From NCBI GenBank assembly GCA_017398245.1, contig JAFQGN010000306.1, positions 1-5,119 of the forward strand: a DNA stretch of 5,119 nucleotides, in the 5' to 3' direction. Shown one piece after another: positions 1 through 5,119 of this stretch. A model generated the notes under the pieces. That model had not been told where the DNA came from and did no database searches. It saw only the letters and a list, made by a program, of their open reading frames with translations. A program made the position numbers and the translations under genes. The first letter of the stretch is position 1; every line of letters begins with the position of its first letter. The stretch is from Clostridia bacterium (lineage in GTDB: Bacteria; Bacillota_A; Clostridia; Christensenellales; Aristaeellaceae).

Positions 1-20
1 AGCGGCTGGAAAACGAATGA
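1..20 (+). CDS. Possible C-terminal end of an upstream gene (partial)
   Basis: Reading from base 3, the sequence encodes Arg-Leu-Glu-Asn-Glu and then a TGA stop at 18-20, one base before the ATG of the MBOAT gene. Such tight spacing is typical of translationally coupled operon genes, and the MBOAT gene has only a weak ribosome binding site of its own (GGA at 8-10). In Dlt-like operons the gene before the MBOAT protein is often an AMP-forming ligase or an acyl carrier protein, and a short acidic helical tail would suit a carrier protein. Five codons cannot identify a family. The identity is inference, and the frame itself could be chance. Confidence 0.3.
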
Positions 21-21
21 T

Positions 22-1596
22 ATGCTGTTTACATCCTACGGCTTCATCGGCTTCGCGCTCGCGCTGATTGTCCTGTACTATATCGTGCCGAAAAAATGGC
101 AATGGCCGCTGCTTCTTTTTGCAAGCTGCGGCTTTTATGCCGTCGCCGATCCGCGTTATCTCCTCTTTATCGGTACAACCGCGCTCACCGTCTGGTTCTG
201 CGCGCAGCAAATGGACAGGCTCAATGCCGGGCAGGCATCCTTCCTCGCCTCGCATCCCGAACTTTCGCGCGAGGAGAAAAAGGCTTTCCGCGCCGGCGTC
301 AAGGCGAAAAAATGGCGCTGGCTGCTGGGCGGCCTGCTGCTCAATATCGGCGTGCTCTCCGTCACGAAGTATACGAACTTCGTGCTTGCCAATGCCGCGC
401 GCCTCTTTGGCGGCTCCTTCACGCCCGTCTCCCTTCTCGTTCCCATGGGCATCTCCTTTTACACCTTTCAGGCCGTGGGCTACCTCATCGACGTCTACCG
501 CGGCAAACAGCCCGCGCAGAAAAACCCGTTCCAGTTCGCGCTCTTCGTTTCTTATTTTCCGCAGCTGGTGCAGGGCCCCATCTCCCGCTATGGAGATCTT
601 TCCGCCACCCTGTTCTCTCCCCATCCCTTCGATGGCAAAGAATTCTCCTTTGGCCTGATGCGCGTGGCCTGGGGCTATTTCAAAAAAGTCGTCGTGGCCG
701 ACCGGCTCATCACCGCCGTCACCGCGCTCGTCCGCAACCCGGAAACCTACTCCGGCCCCTATGTCTTCGCCGCCATGCTCTTTTACGCCTTCCAGCTCTA
801 TGCCGATTTCACCGGCGGCATCGATATCACCATCGGCCTTTCGCAAATGCTGGGCGTGCGCCTCAAGGAAAATTTCAACCTGCCCTTCCTCTCCAAAAAC
901 ACAAAGGAATACTGGAACCGCTGGCACATTTCCATGGGCGCTTGGTTTACCGATTATATTTTCTACCCCGTCTCCGTCTGTCGGCCCATGCTGGCCCTGT
1001 CCAAATGGAGCCGCGCGCACCTGCCCAAGGCCATCGCCAAACGCCTGCCGGTCTATCTCGCCTCGGCCATCGTCTGGTTCACCACGGGCCTGTGGCACGG
1101 TGCTGCGTGGAACTTCATCGTCTGGGGCCTTGCCAATTTTGTCGTCATCATGCTTTCGCAGGAGCTTGAGCCCCTCTATGCCCGCTTCCACAAACGCTTC
1201 GGCCTGAAGGACAAGCCCCTCTACGGCGCGTTTGAGATCATCCGCACCATTTTGCTCATGTCCGCCATCCGCATGTTCGATTGCTACCGCAACGTCCCGC
1301 TCACCTTCCGCATGATCGGCTCCATGTTCACCGATCTGCGCCCCCTTGCGCTATTTGACGGCTCCATGCTCGCCATCGGGTTTTCCGCGGCCGATTACAT
1401 CGTGCTCTTGTGCGCCCTTTTCATCATCCTCGGCGTGAGCCTTGTCAAAAACAAACGCGGCTCCGTGCGCGATCTTATCTGGCAAAAGCCTTTTGCGTTC
1501 TATGGAGCGATCGCGCTTCTATGCGTCGTTACCGTCGTCTTCGGAGCCTATGGCGCAGGGTACGACAGCGCCCAGTTCATCTACAACCAGTTTTAA
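22..1596 (+). CDS. MBOAT family O-acyltransferase (DltB/AlgI-like)
   Basis: This is a 524-aa polytopic membrane protein of the membrane-bound O-acyltransferase family. The family moves acyl groups (D-alanyl, acetyl or similar) from a cytoplasmic donor to a polymer outside the membrane. The N-terminus (MLFTSYGF, helix at 8-22, then VPKKW) is typical and supports the ATG at 22. Further hallmarks are PMGISFYTFQ (141-150), FPQLVQGPISRY (179-190), YADFTGGIDITIG (260-272), ENFNLPF (283-289), YWNRWHIS with His302 (297-304) and TGLWHGAAWN with His359 (355-364). His359 corresponds to the invariant catalytic histidine and His302 to the second conserved one. A charged loop lies at about 64-98. The length is normal and all motifs are intact. 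The next gene, a DltD/SGNH-like protein, fits the usual two-protein arrangement. The family call is firm. The acyl donor and acceptor are unknown, so no dltB or algI symbol is given. Confidence 0.95.
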   Translation: MLFTSYGFIGFALALIVLYYIVPKKWQWPLLLFASCGFYAVADPRYLLFIGTTALTVWFCAQQMDRLNAGQASFLASHPELSREEKKAFRAGVKAKKWRWLLGGLLLNIGVLSVTKYTNFVLANAARLFGGSFTPVSLLVPMGISFYTFQAVGYLIDVYRGKQPAQKNPFQFALFVSYFPQLVQGPISRYGDLSATLFSPHPFDGKEFSFGLMRVAWGYFKKVVVADRLITAVTALVRNPETYSGPYVFAAMLFYAFQLYADFTGGIDITIGLSQMLGVRLKENFNLPFLSKNTKEYWNRWHISMGAWFTDYIFYPVSVCRPMLALSKWSRAHLPKAIAKRLPVYLASAIVWFTTGLWHGAAWNFIVWGLANFVVIMLSQELEPLYARFHKRFGLKDKPLYGAFEIIRTILLMSAIRMFDCYRNVPLTFRMIGSMFTDLRPLALFDGSMLAIGFSAADYIVLLCALFIILGVSLVKNKRGSVRDLIWQKPFAFYGAIALLCVVTVVFGAYGAGYDSAQFIYNQF

Positions 1597-1603
1597 AGGA
1601 GGG
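1595..1603 (+). promoter_or_regulatory. Ribosome binding site of the SGNH-like gene, overlapping the MBOAT stop codon
   Basis: AAAGGAGGG is a near-perfect anti-16S match. It overlaps the last two bases of the MBOAT stop codon and ends 8 bases before the ATG at 1612. This fixes the start and ties translation of the two genes together. Confidence 0.9.
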
Positions 1604-1611
1604 CGGCCCGC

Positions 1612-2688
1612 ATGACAAAAAAACATCTCCTCGCCGCCGTTCTGGCCCTCGCTCTGGCCGCAGGCGCGCTCGCGTTTGCCCAATGCCTGCTTGTGCCCAA
1701 ATACCAGACCGGCGTGGTCGAGGGCGGCATGATCGCCGAATACTATCGCGATACTGCTCCCCACGAAGTCGTCATGATTGGCGATTGCGAAATCTACGAA
1801 AACATCTCCCCCATCACCCTGTTTCAGGAATACGGCATCTCCTCCTATCTGCGCGGCGGCCCCCAGCAGCTGGCCTGGCATTCCTATTACCTTCTGGAAG
1901 ATACCCTGCGCCATGAAACGCCCACGGTCGTCGTGTTCAACGTGCTTGCGCTCAAGTACAACAAGCCCCAGTCCGAAGCCTACAACCGCATGAATATCGA
2001 CGGCATGCGCTGGAGCATATCCAAAATCCGCAATATCTTCGCCTCCATGACCGCCGAGGAGCATTTCGTCGAATACCTCTTCCCCCTCCTGCGCTATCAT
2101 TCCCGCTGGAGCGAACTCACGCCCGACGATACAGCCCATCTCTTCACCAAAGATCTCGTCACCCACGCCGGCTACTATATGCGCGCCGATGTGAAGCCGC
2201 AAACCGGCTTCCCGCCCGCCATGCCGCTGGCCGATTATACCCTCGGCGAAAACGCTATGGGGTACCTGCAAAAAATGGCCGATCTGTGCAAGGAAAAGAG
2301 CATAGCCCTCGTCCTCATCAAAGCCCCCACCGAGTACCCGCACTGGTACCCCCAGTGGGATGAGCAGATCGTCTCCTTCGCCGAAGAAAACGACCTGCCC
2401 TACATCAATTTCATCCCCCTGCAGGGCGAGATCGGGCTCGATATGACGAAAGACACCTACGATGCCGGCCTTCACCTGAACATATACGGCGCGGAAAAGC
2501 TCGCCCGGTACTTCGGCGCATGGCTTGCCGAGCATTACGACCTGACCGATTACCGCGCCGATGACGCCGTCTCTGCCCTCTGGCAGGAGAAGACCGAAGC
2601 CTACGAGGCCGAGTACGCCCAGCAGCTGTATGAAATGGAAACCTACGGCGAGCTCGTCTCCTTCGGCGCAAACGCCGTTCGGAAATGA
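1612..2688 (+). CDS. SGNH/DltD-like membrane-anchored protein with Cys at the nucleophile position
   Basis: This is a 358-aa protein with one N-terminal hydrophobic segment (about 5-25) and a soluble remainder, so it is probably anchored with its domain outside the cell. The remainder looks like an SGNH hydrolase fold. A hydrophobic strand leads into Gly57-Asp58-Cys59 (VVMIGDCEIYENISP, 53-67), the place of the GDS block I. RGG at 81-83 may be block II, and VVVFN ending at Asn110 may be block III. TYDAGLHLN (282-290) with Asp284 and His288 resembles block V. An acidic, probably helical tail of about 50 residues follows the core. The nucleophile Ser of classical members is replaced by Cys (codon TGC at 1786-1788). 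Cys25 does not sit in a proper lipobox, so a lipoprotein is unlikely. The position 15 bases after an MBOAT gene suggests a partner in polymer O-acylation, like DltD with DltB or AlgX/AlgJ with AlgI. The fold and partner role are inferred from motifs and context. The reaction is not known. Confidence 0.82.
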   Translation: MTKKHLLAAVLALALAAGALAFAQCLLVPKYQTGVVEGGMIAEYYRDTAPHEVVMIGDCEIYENISPITLFQEYGISSYLRGGPQQLAWHSYYLLEDTLRHETPTVVVFNVLALKYNKPQSEAYNRMNIDGMRWSISKIRNIFASMTAEEHFVEYLFPLLRYHSRWSELTPDDTAHLFTKDLVTHAGYYMRADVKPQTGFPPAMPLADYTLGENAMGYLQKMADLCKEKSIALVLIKAPTEYPHWYPQWDEQIVSFAEENDLPYINFIPLQGEIGLDMTKDTYDAGLHLNIYGAEKLARYFGAWLAEHYDLTDYRADDAVSALWQEKTEAYEAEYAQQLYEMETYGELVSFGANAVRK

Positions 2689-2904
2689 ACCTTTTCCCTT
2701 CCGCCCGCATCCAAACCATATCCCTATCCGGCAGCGCAAAAAAGAGAAGACGCCTTGCCCTTCAAAACGGTGAATCGGCTAACGCCGTCGATACCGTAGG
2801 CAATGCGTCCTCCGCACACATTTTCGCACAAATCTTTCCCAGTGCAATCCTGTCCGTCAATCGCTGCCGCACATTCGGCATTTATCTGCAAAGGAGCTGT
2901 TCCC
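2689..2904. other. Intergenic spacer, no assigned element
   Basis: This 216-base stretch is less GC-rich than its surroundings. No hairpin followed by a T-run and no good -35/-10 pair was found. The best promoter-like pieces (TTGCCC at 2755-2760, TTTATC at 2881-2886) lack a matching partner at proper spacing. A small inverted repeat, CGGC-TAAC-GCCG (2777-2788), has no T-tract. An open frame runs through from 2803 in frame with the next gene, but its residues do not look like protein sequence. Whether the secreted-protein gene shares a transcript with the acyltransferase pair is not decided by the sequence. Confidence 0.5.
2890..2896 (+). promoter_or_regulatory. Ribosome binding site that sets the start of the secreted protein
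   Basis: AAAGGAG ends 8 bases before the ATG at 2905. The following codons give Met-Lys-Lys and a hydrophobic stretch, a classic signal peptide. This decides for 2905 over the in-frame ATG at 2803, which has no such site before it. Confidence 0.85.
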
Positions 2905-3435
2905 ATGAAAAAACTCGCCGCCGTACTCCTCTCCCTGTGTATCCTTCTGTGCGTTTCCATCGCCGAGACCGTTCCCGCCGAACCGGTCGTTCCCGCCGAA
3001 GAGACCTTCGTGTTCCTCATCGAAATCGGCACGCCCGAGGAACCCATCTCCGTCTCCCTCTCCATGGATCAGGACTTCGCCCCGGCCCTTGCGCTGCTCG
3101 GCGAACCGCTTGGGTATTTCGAATCCGAATCCTGCGCGTTCCAGGGCCTCGATAAGGTCTATACCTACCCCAGCTTCATTATCAGCACCTATCCGCAGGA
3201 TGGGCTCGACCGCATCCTGAGCATCTACCTTATGGACGACATGGTGACCACCGCCGAGGGCGCGTACATCGGCATGCATTTAGATGAAGTCTCCGCGCTC
3301 TACGGCGAGCCGACTTCCTCTGCCGACCAGTCCGCCACCTATGAAAAGGGCGGCTGCGCGCTCGCCTTCATCTGCGATGCCGACGGCTATGTCACCGCCA
3401 TCACCTATACTTCTGTCGCCGCCTCTGCGCAATAA
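2905..3435 (+). CDS. Secreted protein with two GEP-type repeats, function unknown
   Basis: This is a 176-aa protein with a typical signal peptide: MKK, a hydrophobic core at 4-19 and a likely signal peptidase I cut after Ala20 (VSIA, then ET). Cys12 and Cys16 lie inside the hydrophobic core without a lipobox. A short Pro/Glu/Val linker (21-33) precedes the mature domain, which appears duplicated. Copy one (about 53-109) has ALLGEP at 63-68, then VYTYPSF and LDRILSIYL. Copy two (about 117-168) has ALYGEP at 131-136, then ATYEKGG and GYVTAITY. The pattern 'x-GEP, Tyr-x-Tyr strand, hydrophobic strand, Asp-Gly turn, final strand' resembles the small alpha/beta repeat of BLIP/SmpA-like folds, which is a fold-level guess. 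Similar secreted proteins and lipoproteins of unknown function are common in Clostridia, as far as I recall. The context gives no clear role; it might be an envelope protein. Confidence 0.85.
   Translation: MKKLAAVLLSLCILLCVSIAETVPAEPVVPAEETFVFLIEIGTPEEPISVSLSMDQDFAPALALLGEPLGYFESESCAFQGLDKVYTYPSFIISTYPQDGLDRILSIYLMDDMVTTAEGAYIGMHLDEVSALYGEPTSSADQSATYEKGGCALAFICDADGYVTAITYTSVAASAQ
2971..3000 (+). repeat. 12-bp direct repeat in the linker of the secreted protein
   Basis: GTTCCCGCCGAA occurs at 2971-2982 and again at 2989-3000, an 18-base period that encodes Val-Pro-Ala-Glu twice. It keeps the frame and probably arose by local duplication in the flexible linker after the signal peptide. Confidence 0.8.
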
Positions 3436-3451
3436 GCGCAATCTCGGCAAA

Positions 3452-3574
3452 GGCGGGGGCTCTGCCCCCTGCACCCCCGCTGCGCCGGCTCTGCGGACCC
3501 GGCGCCCATGCAGGGGCTCTGCCCCTGCACCCCGCCGGAGCGCTGCGCGCTCCGGACCCGCACCGGGCTGCCCG
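3452..3574. repeat. REP-like array of GC-rich inverted repeats
   Basis: The spacer between the secreted protein and the small membrane protein is mostly palindromes. The stems are: GGGGGC/GCCCCC with loop TCT (3455-3469); GCGCCGG/CCGGCGC with a 10-base loop (3482-3505); TGCAGGGGC/GCCCCTGCA with loop TCT (3509-3529); CCGGAGCGC/GCGCTCCGG with loop TGC (3535-3555); and a small CGGG/CCCG (3564-3574). The first two and the next two form tandem imperfect units. GGGGCTCTGCCCC recurs at 3456-3468 and 3513-3525, each followed by TGCACCCC and, further on, by GGACCCG (3495-3501 and 3554-3560). No T-run follows, so these are not ordinary terminators. From memory, similar GGGGCTCTGCCCC palindromes recur between genes in Clostridia genomes. 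Whether they do so here cannot be seen in one window. Confidence 0.8.
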
Positions 3575-3598
3575 ACCGCCACTACGCAATGGCCCTGC

Positions 3599-3607
3599 AA
3601 AAGGAGG
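3599..3607 (+). promoter_or_regulatory. Ribosome binding site of the 63-aa gene
   Basis: AAAAGGAGG ends 6 bases before the ATG at 3614. A site this strong, right after the palindrome array, is the main evidence that the short frame is a real gene and that translation starts at 3614 and not further upstream. Confidence 0.8.
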
Positions 3608-3613
3608 CCCCGC

Positions 3614-3805
3614 ATGAAAAGAATCCTGTTCACCTCCCTGACCGTCGCCGCATCGATCGCCGCCGTCCGCCTGTTCGAATTGCTGCGCCACCCGGAATGG
3701 TCCGCTCCTATCCTGCTCCCGGTTCCCATCGCGTTTGTCGGCAGCTTCCTCGGTTCCTTCGCCGTGCTGGCCGTCCTGCGTCTTGTCCGTTCCCGCTTGC
3801 GTTGA
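3614..3805 (+). CDS. Small two-helix membrane protein, unknown function
   Basis: This is a 63-aa protein starting MKRILFTS. A first hydrophobic segment (about 4-19) ends at Arg-Leu-Phe-Glu, a short polar turn (20-29, LFELLRHPEW) follows, and a second segment (31-57, with PILLPVPIAF and GSFLGSFAV) leads into a basic tail ending RSRLR. The positive charges at both termini suggest that both ends lie in the cytoplasm, with the turn outside. Its support comes from a near-ideal ribosome binding site, a coherent hydrophobic pattern and a probable terminator shortly after the stop. I do not recognise the family. No promoter is evident between the palindrome array and the gene, so it may be read from the secreted-protein transcript. 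It could be a small regulator or accessory membrane protein, but nothing here shows which. Confidence 0.7.
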   Translation: MKRILFTSLTVAASIAAVRLFELLRHPEWSAPILLPVPIAFVGSFLGSFAVLAVLRLVRSRLR

Positions 3806-3815
3806 GCGCCCCGCT

Positions 3816-3839
3816 CCCTCCATGCCAGAGGGCTTTTTT
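3816..3839 (+). terminator. Probable rho-independent terminator after the small membrane gene
   Basis: CCCTC (3816-3820) and GAGGG (3828-3832) form a 5-bp stem with a 7-base loop, followed by C and six T (3834-3839). The stem is short but GC-rich. The position 10 bases after a stop codon and before a new promoter is what a terminator needs. Confidence 0.6.
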
Positions 3840-3876
3840 CTATCCAAATCGTCACAATCTCTCCGCATTCCCGCGC

Positions 3877-3905
3877 TATGCACGCGCGCCAAACCGTGCT
3901 ATCAT
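3877..3905 (+). promoter_or_regulatory. Probable sigma-70/sigma-A promoter of the AI-2E gene
   Basis: TATCAT at 3900-3905 differs from the consensus -10 at one base and is preceded by TG at 3897-3898, making an extended -10. Seventeen bases upstream, TATGCA (3877-3882) is a weak -35 with three matches, which is acceptable with an extended -10. Transcription would start near 3912, giving a leader of about 25 bases that contains the AAGGAGG site (3924-3930). Confidence 0.55.
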
Positions 3906-3936
3906 ACCATAGGAATCCATCCCAAGGAGGCAACAC

Positions 3937-5091
3937 ATGAAGCTGGACTGGAAGACCTGTTTTCGTGCAGGCGTCACAGTCGTCCTCGTCTACCTGATCA
4001 CGCAATACTGGAACTCCTTCACCGGCCTGATCGGCACTGCCTTTGGCGCAGCCGCTCCGCTGATCGCCGGCCTGATCTCGGCCTATATCGTCAATATTCT
4101 CATGAGCTTTTACGAGCGGCACTATCTGCCCGATCATCTCGCACGCCGCTTTGCGGCTAAGCGAGGCGCATCCGTCCCGAAATGGATCGCCCGCAGCCGC
4201 CGCCCGGTATGTCTGGTGCTGGCGTATATCAGCGTCGTCGCGGGCGTGACCATCCTCTTCCAGCTGGTTCTGCCCGAACTGACCGCCGCCATCGGCCTTT
4301 TGATGGAGCAGCTGCCCGACGCAATCACCACCGCCCTCGCCTGGGTCGATCAGGAGATCCTTCTCAAATACGATCTTCAGCCCGAACCGCTCAACTGGGA
4401 TTGGGAGACCGCGCTCGAAAAGGGCCTGAAGCTAGCCAAAGACAGCCTCGGCGGCATCATGAACGGCGCGTTCACCGTCATGAGTACCGTCGCCTCCACA
4501 CTGATCACCACCTTCATCAGTATCGTCTTCTCGGTCTATCTGCTCTCCGGAAAAGATCGCCTCATCCGCCACGGCCAAAGGCTTCTGCAGGTCTATCTCG
4601 GCCCTGCGCGCACGCAAAAGACGCTGCACGTGCTCTCCGTGCTGAACCGCTCCTTCCACAGCTATATCTCCGGCCAGTGCCTCGAGGCGGTCATTCTCGG
4701 CGTGCTGTGCTTCCTCGGCATGCTCATCTTCCGCTTCCCGTACGCGGCCATGGTTTCCGCGCTCGTGGGCTGCACCGCGCTCATCCCGGTCGCCGGCGCG
4801 TATATCGGCGCGATCGTCGGCGCCTTCATGATCTTCACCATCTCGCCTCTGCAAGCGCTCTTTTTCCTGATCTATCTGGTCGTGCTGCAGCAGCTGGAAG
4901 GCAACCTGATCTATCCGCGCGTCGTGGGCCAGTCCATTGGGCTGCCGGGCATCTGGGTGCTCTCCGCCGTCACCATCGGCGGCGGCCTGTTCGGTATCCC
5001 GGGCATGCTCATCGGCGTGCCGCTCGCCGCTTCGGCCTATCAGCTCCTGCGCGAGGACATGCAGCGCCGCCAGTCCGCCCAGAACCCCTGA
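3937..5091 (+). CDS. AI-2E family (UPF0118) membrane permease
   Basis: This is a 384-aa protein, within the usual length of the AI-2E transporter family (Pfam PF01594). Membrane segments are visible at about 10-25, 33-56, 90-112, 180-204, 244-266, 268-302 (probably a hairpin), 304-320 and 335-368. A long, mostly polar region (113-177) lies between the third and fourth, as is typical. Family signatures are SGQCLEAVILG (245-255), ALIPVAGAYIGAIVG (281-295), QQLEGNLIYPRVVG (318-331) and GIPGMLIGVPLAA (353-365). A strong ribosome binding site AAGGAGG (3924-3930) lies 6 bases before the ATG. E. coli TqsA of this family affects autoinducer-2 export, and other members act as Na+(Li+)/H+ antiporters, so the substrate cannot be assigned from the family alone. 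No quorum-sensing gene is nearby. The gene appears to be its own transcription unit, with a terminator before it and its own promoter. All family motifs are intact. Confidence 0.93.
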   Translation: MKLDWKTCFRAGVTVVLVYLITQYWNSFTGLIGTAFGAAAPLIAGLISAYIVNILMSFYERHYLPDHLARRFAAKRGASVPKWIARSRRPVCLVLAYISVVAGVTILFQLVLPELTAAIGLLMEQLPDAITTALAWVDQEILLKYDLQPEPLNWDWETALEKGLKLAKDSLGGIMNGAFTVMSTVASTLITTFISIVFSVYLLSGKDRLIRHGQRLLQVYLGPARTQKTLHVLSVLNRSFHSYISGQCLEAVILGVLCFLGMLIFRFPYAAMVSALVGCTALIPVAGAYIGAIVGAFMIFTISPLQALFFLIYLVVLQQLEGNLIYPRVVGQSIGLPGIWVLSAVTIGGGLFGIPGMLIGVPLAASAYQLLREDMQRRQSAQNP

Positions 5092-5119
5092 AAACTGCAT
5101 ATACAAACAGCGGCTCACG

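Noticed and set aside
96..1169. Long alternative + frames inside the MBOAT gene
   Set aside because: The products are Arg/Pro/Ser/His-rich without any family motif, whereas the main frame carries all MBOAT signatures over its full length.
1669..1690. Lipobox at Cys25 of the SGNH-like protein
   Set aside because: The residues before Cys are Ala-Phe-Ala-Gln; Gln at -1 does not fit a signal peptidase II site, so a signal anchor is more likely.
2664..2697. Hairpins at the end of the SGNH-like gene (CGGCG/CGCCG, GTTC/GAAC) followed by CTTTTCCC as a terminator
   Set aside because: The 5-bp stem lies inside the coding region and is too far from the T-run. The other stem is only 4 bp with four T, too weak to claim.
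1519..2739. Long open frame on the minus strand (406 codons)
   Set aside because: It lies opposite the SGNH-like gene and crosses both gene boundaries. The C/G wobble preference of the + gene removes stops on the other strand. Its Gly/Asp/Glu/Val-rich product shows no domain, and no ribosome binding site supports it.
2803..2904. N-terminal extension of the secreted protein to the ATG at 2803
   Set aside because: The extra 34 residues would bury the signal peptide and have no ribosome binding site. The ATG at 2905 has AAAGGAG at proper spacing.
3455..3555. GC-rich hairpins read as rho-independent terminators
   Set aside because: None is followed by a T-rich tract; the bases after each stem are C-rich.
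3452..3574. CRISPR array
   Set aside because: Only two imperfect copies, both palindromic throughout, with no unique spacers of constant length and no cas genes nearby.
3280..4137. Open minus-strand frame of 285 codons across the palindrome array and two genes
   Set aside because: It spans the terminator, the promoter and parts of three + strand genes. The product is low-complexity Arg/Ala/Gly-rich where it reads the palindromes, as expected from GC-rich noise.
4432..5118. Minus-strand frame opposite the AI-2E gene
   Set aside because: The product is mostly Glu, Asp, Arg, Ala, Gln and His in a monotonous pattern, the mirror of hydrophobic codons on the + strand, where the AI-2E motifs are unambiguous.

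Overview
The window reads as a stretch of a GC-rich genome (roughly 60% by eye, not computed) of a Gram-positive Clostridia-type bacterium. Three things suggest this: strong AAGGAGG-type ribosome binding sites before most genes, a DltB/DltD-like acyltransferase pair for envelope polymers, and protein families (secreted GEP-repeat protein, AI-2E permease) common in Clostridia. The wobble preference for C/G leaves long open frames on the opposite strand, which are shadows. All real genes are on the + strand. The species cannot be named from the sequence.

Region 1 (1-2688) is the 3' part of an operon for O-acylation of an extracytoplasmic polymer. A possible upstream gene ends at base 20. It is followed, one base later, by a 524-aa MBOAT O-acyltransferase, and then, 15 bases on, by a 358-aa membrane-anchored SGNH/DltD-like protein. 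In this second protein the block I motif reads Gly-Asp-Cys instead of Gly-Asp-Ser. The MBOAT protein would carry acyl groups across the membrane, and the SGNH-like partner would act on the outer face. The substrate is unknown.

Region 2 (2689-3435) holds a 216-base spacer without a convincing promoter or terminator. It is followed by a 176-aa secreted protein of unknown function, whose mature part appears to be two copies of a small 'GEP' repeat.

Region 3 (3436-3839) starts with a compact array of GC-rich perfect inverted repeats, two imperfect copies about 57 bases apart. It resembles the REP-like intergenic palindromes of Clostridia. A 63-aa two-helix membrane protein with a strong ribosome binding site follows directly, and then a probable rho-independent terminator.

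Region 4 (3840-5119) is a separate transcription unit. A plausible extended -10 promoter precedes a 384-aa AI-2E family (UPF0118) membrane permease. The last 28 bases, after its stop codon, hold nothing that can be assigned.

No RNA genes, insertion sequences, CRISPR array, attachment site or origin were seen. The items most worth a second look are the Cys-for-Ser SGNH partner and the palindromic array.
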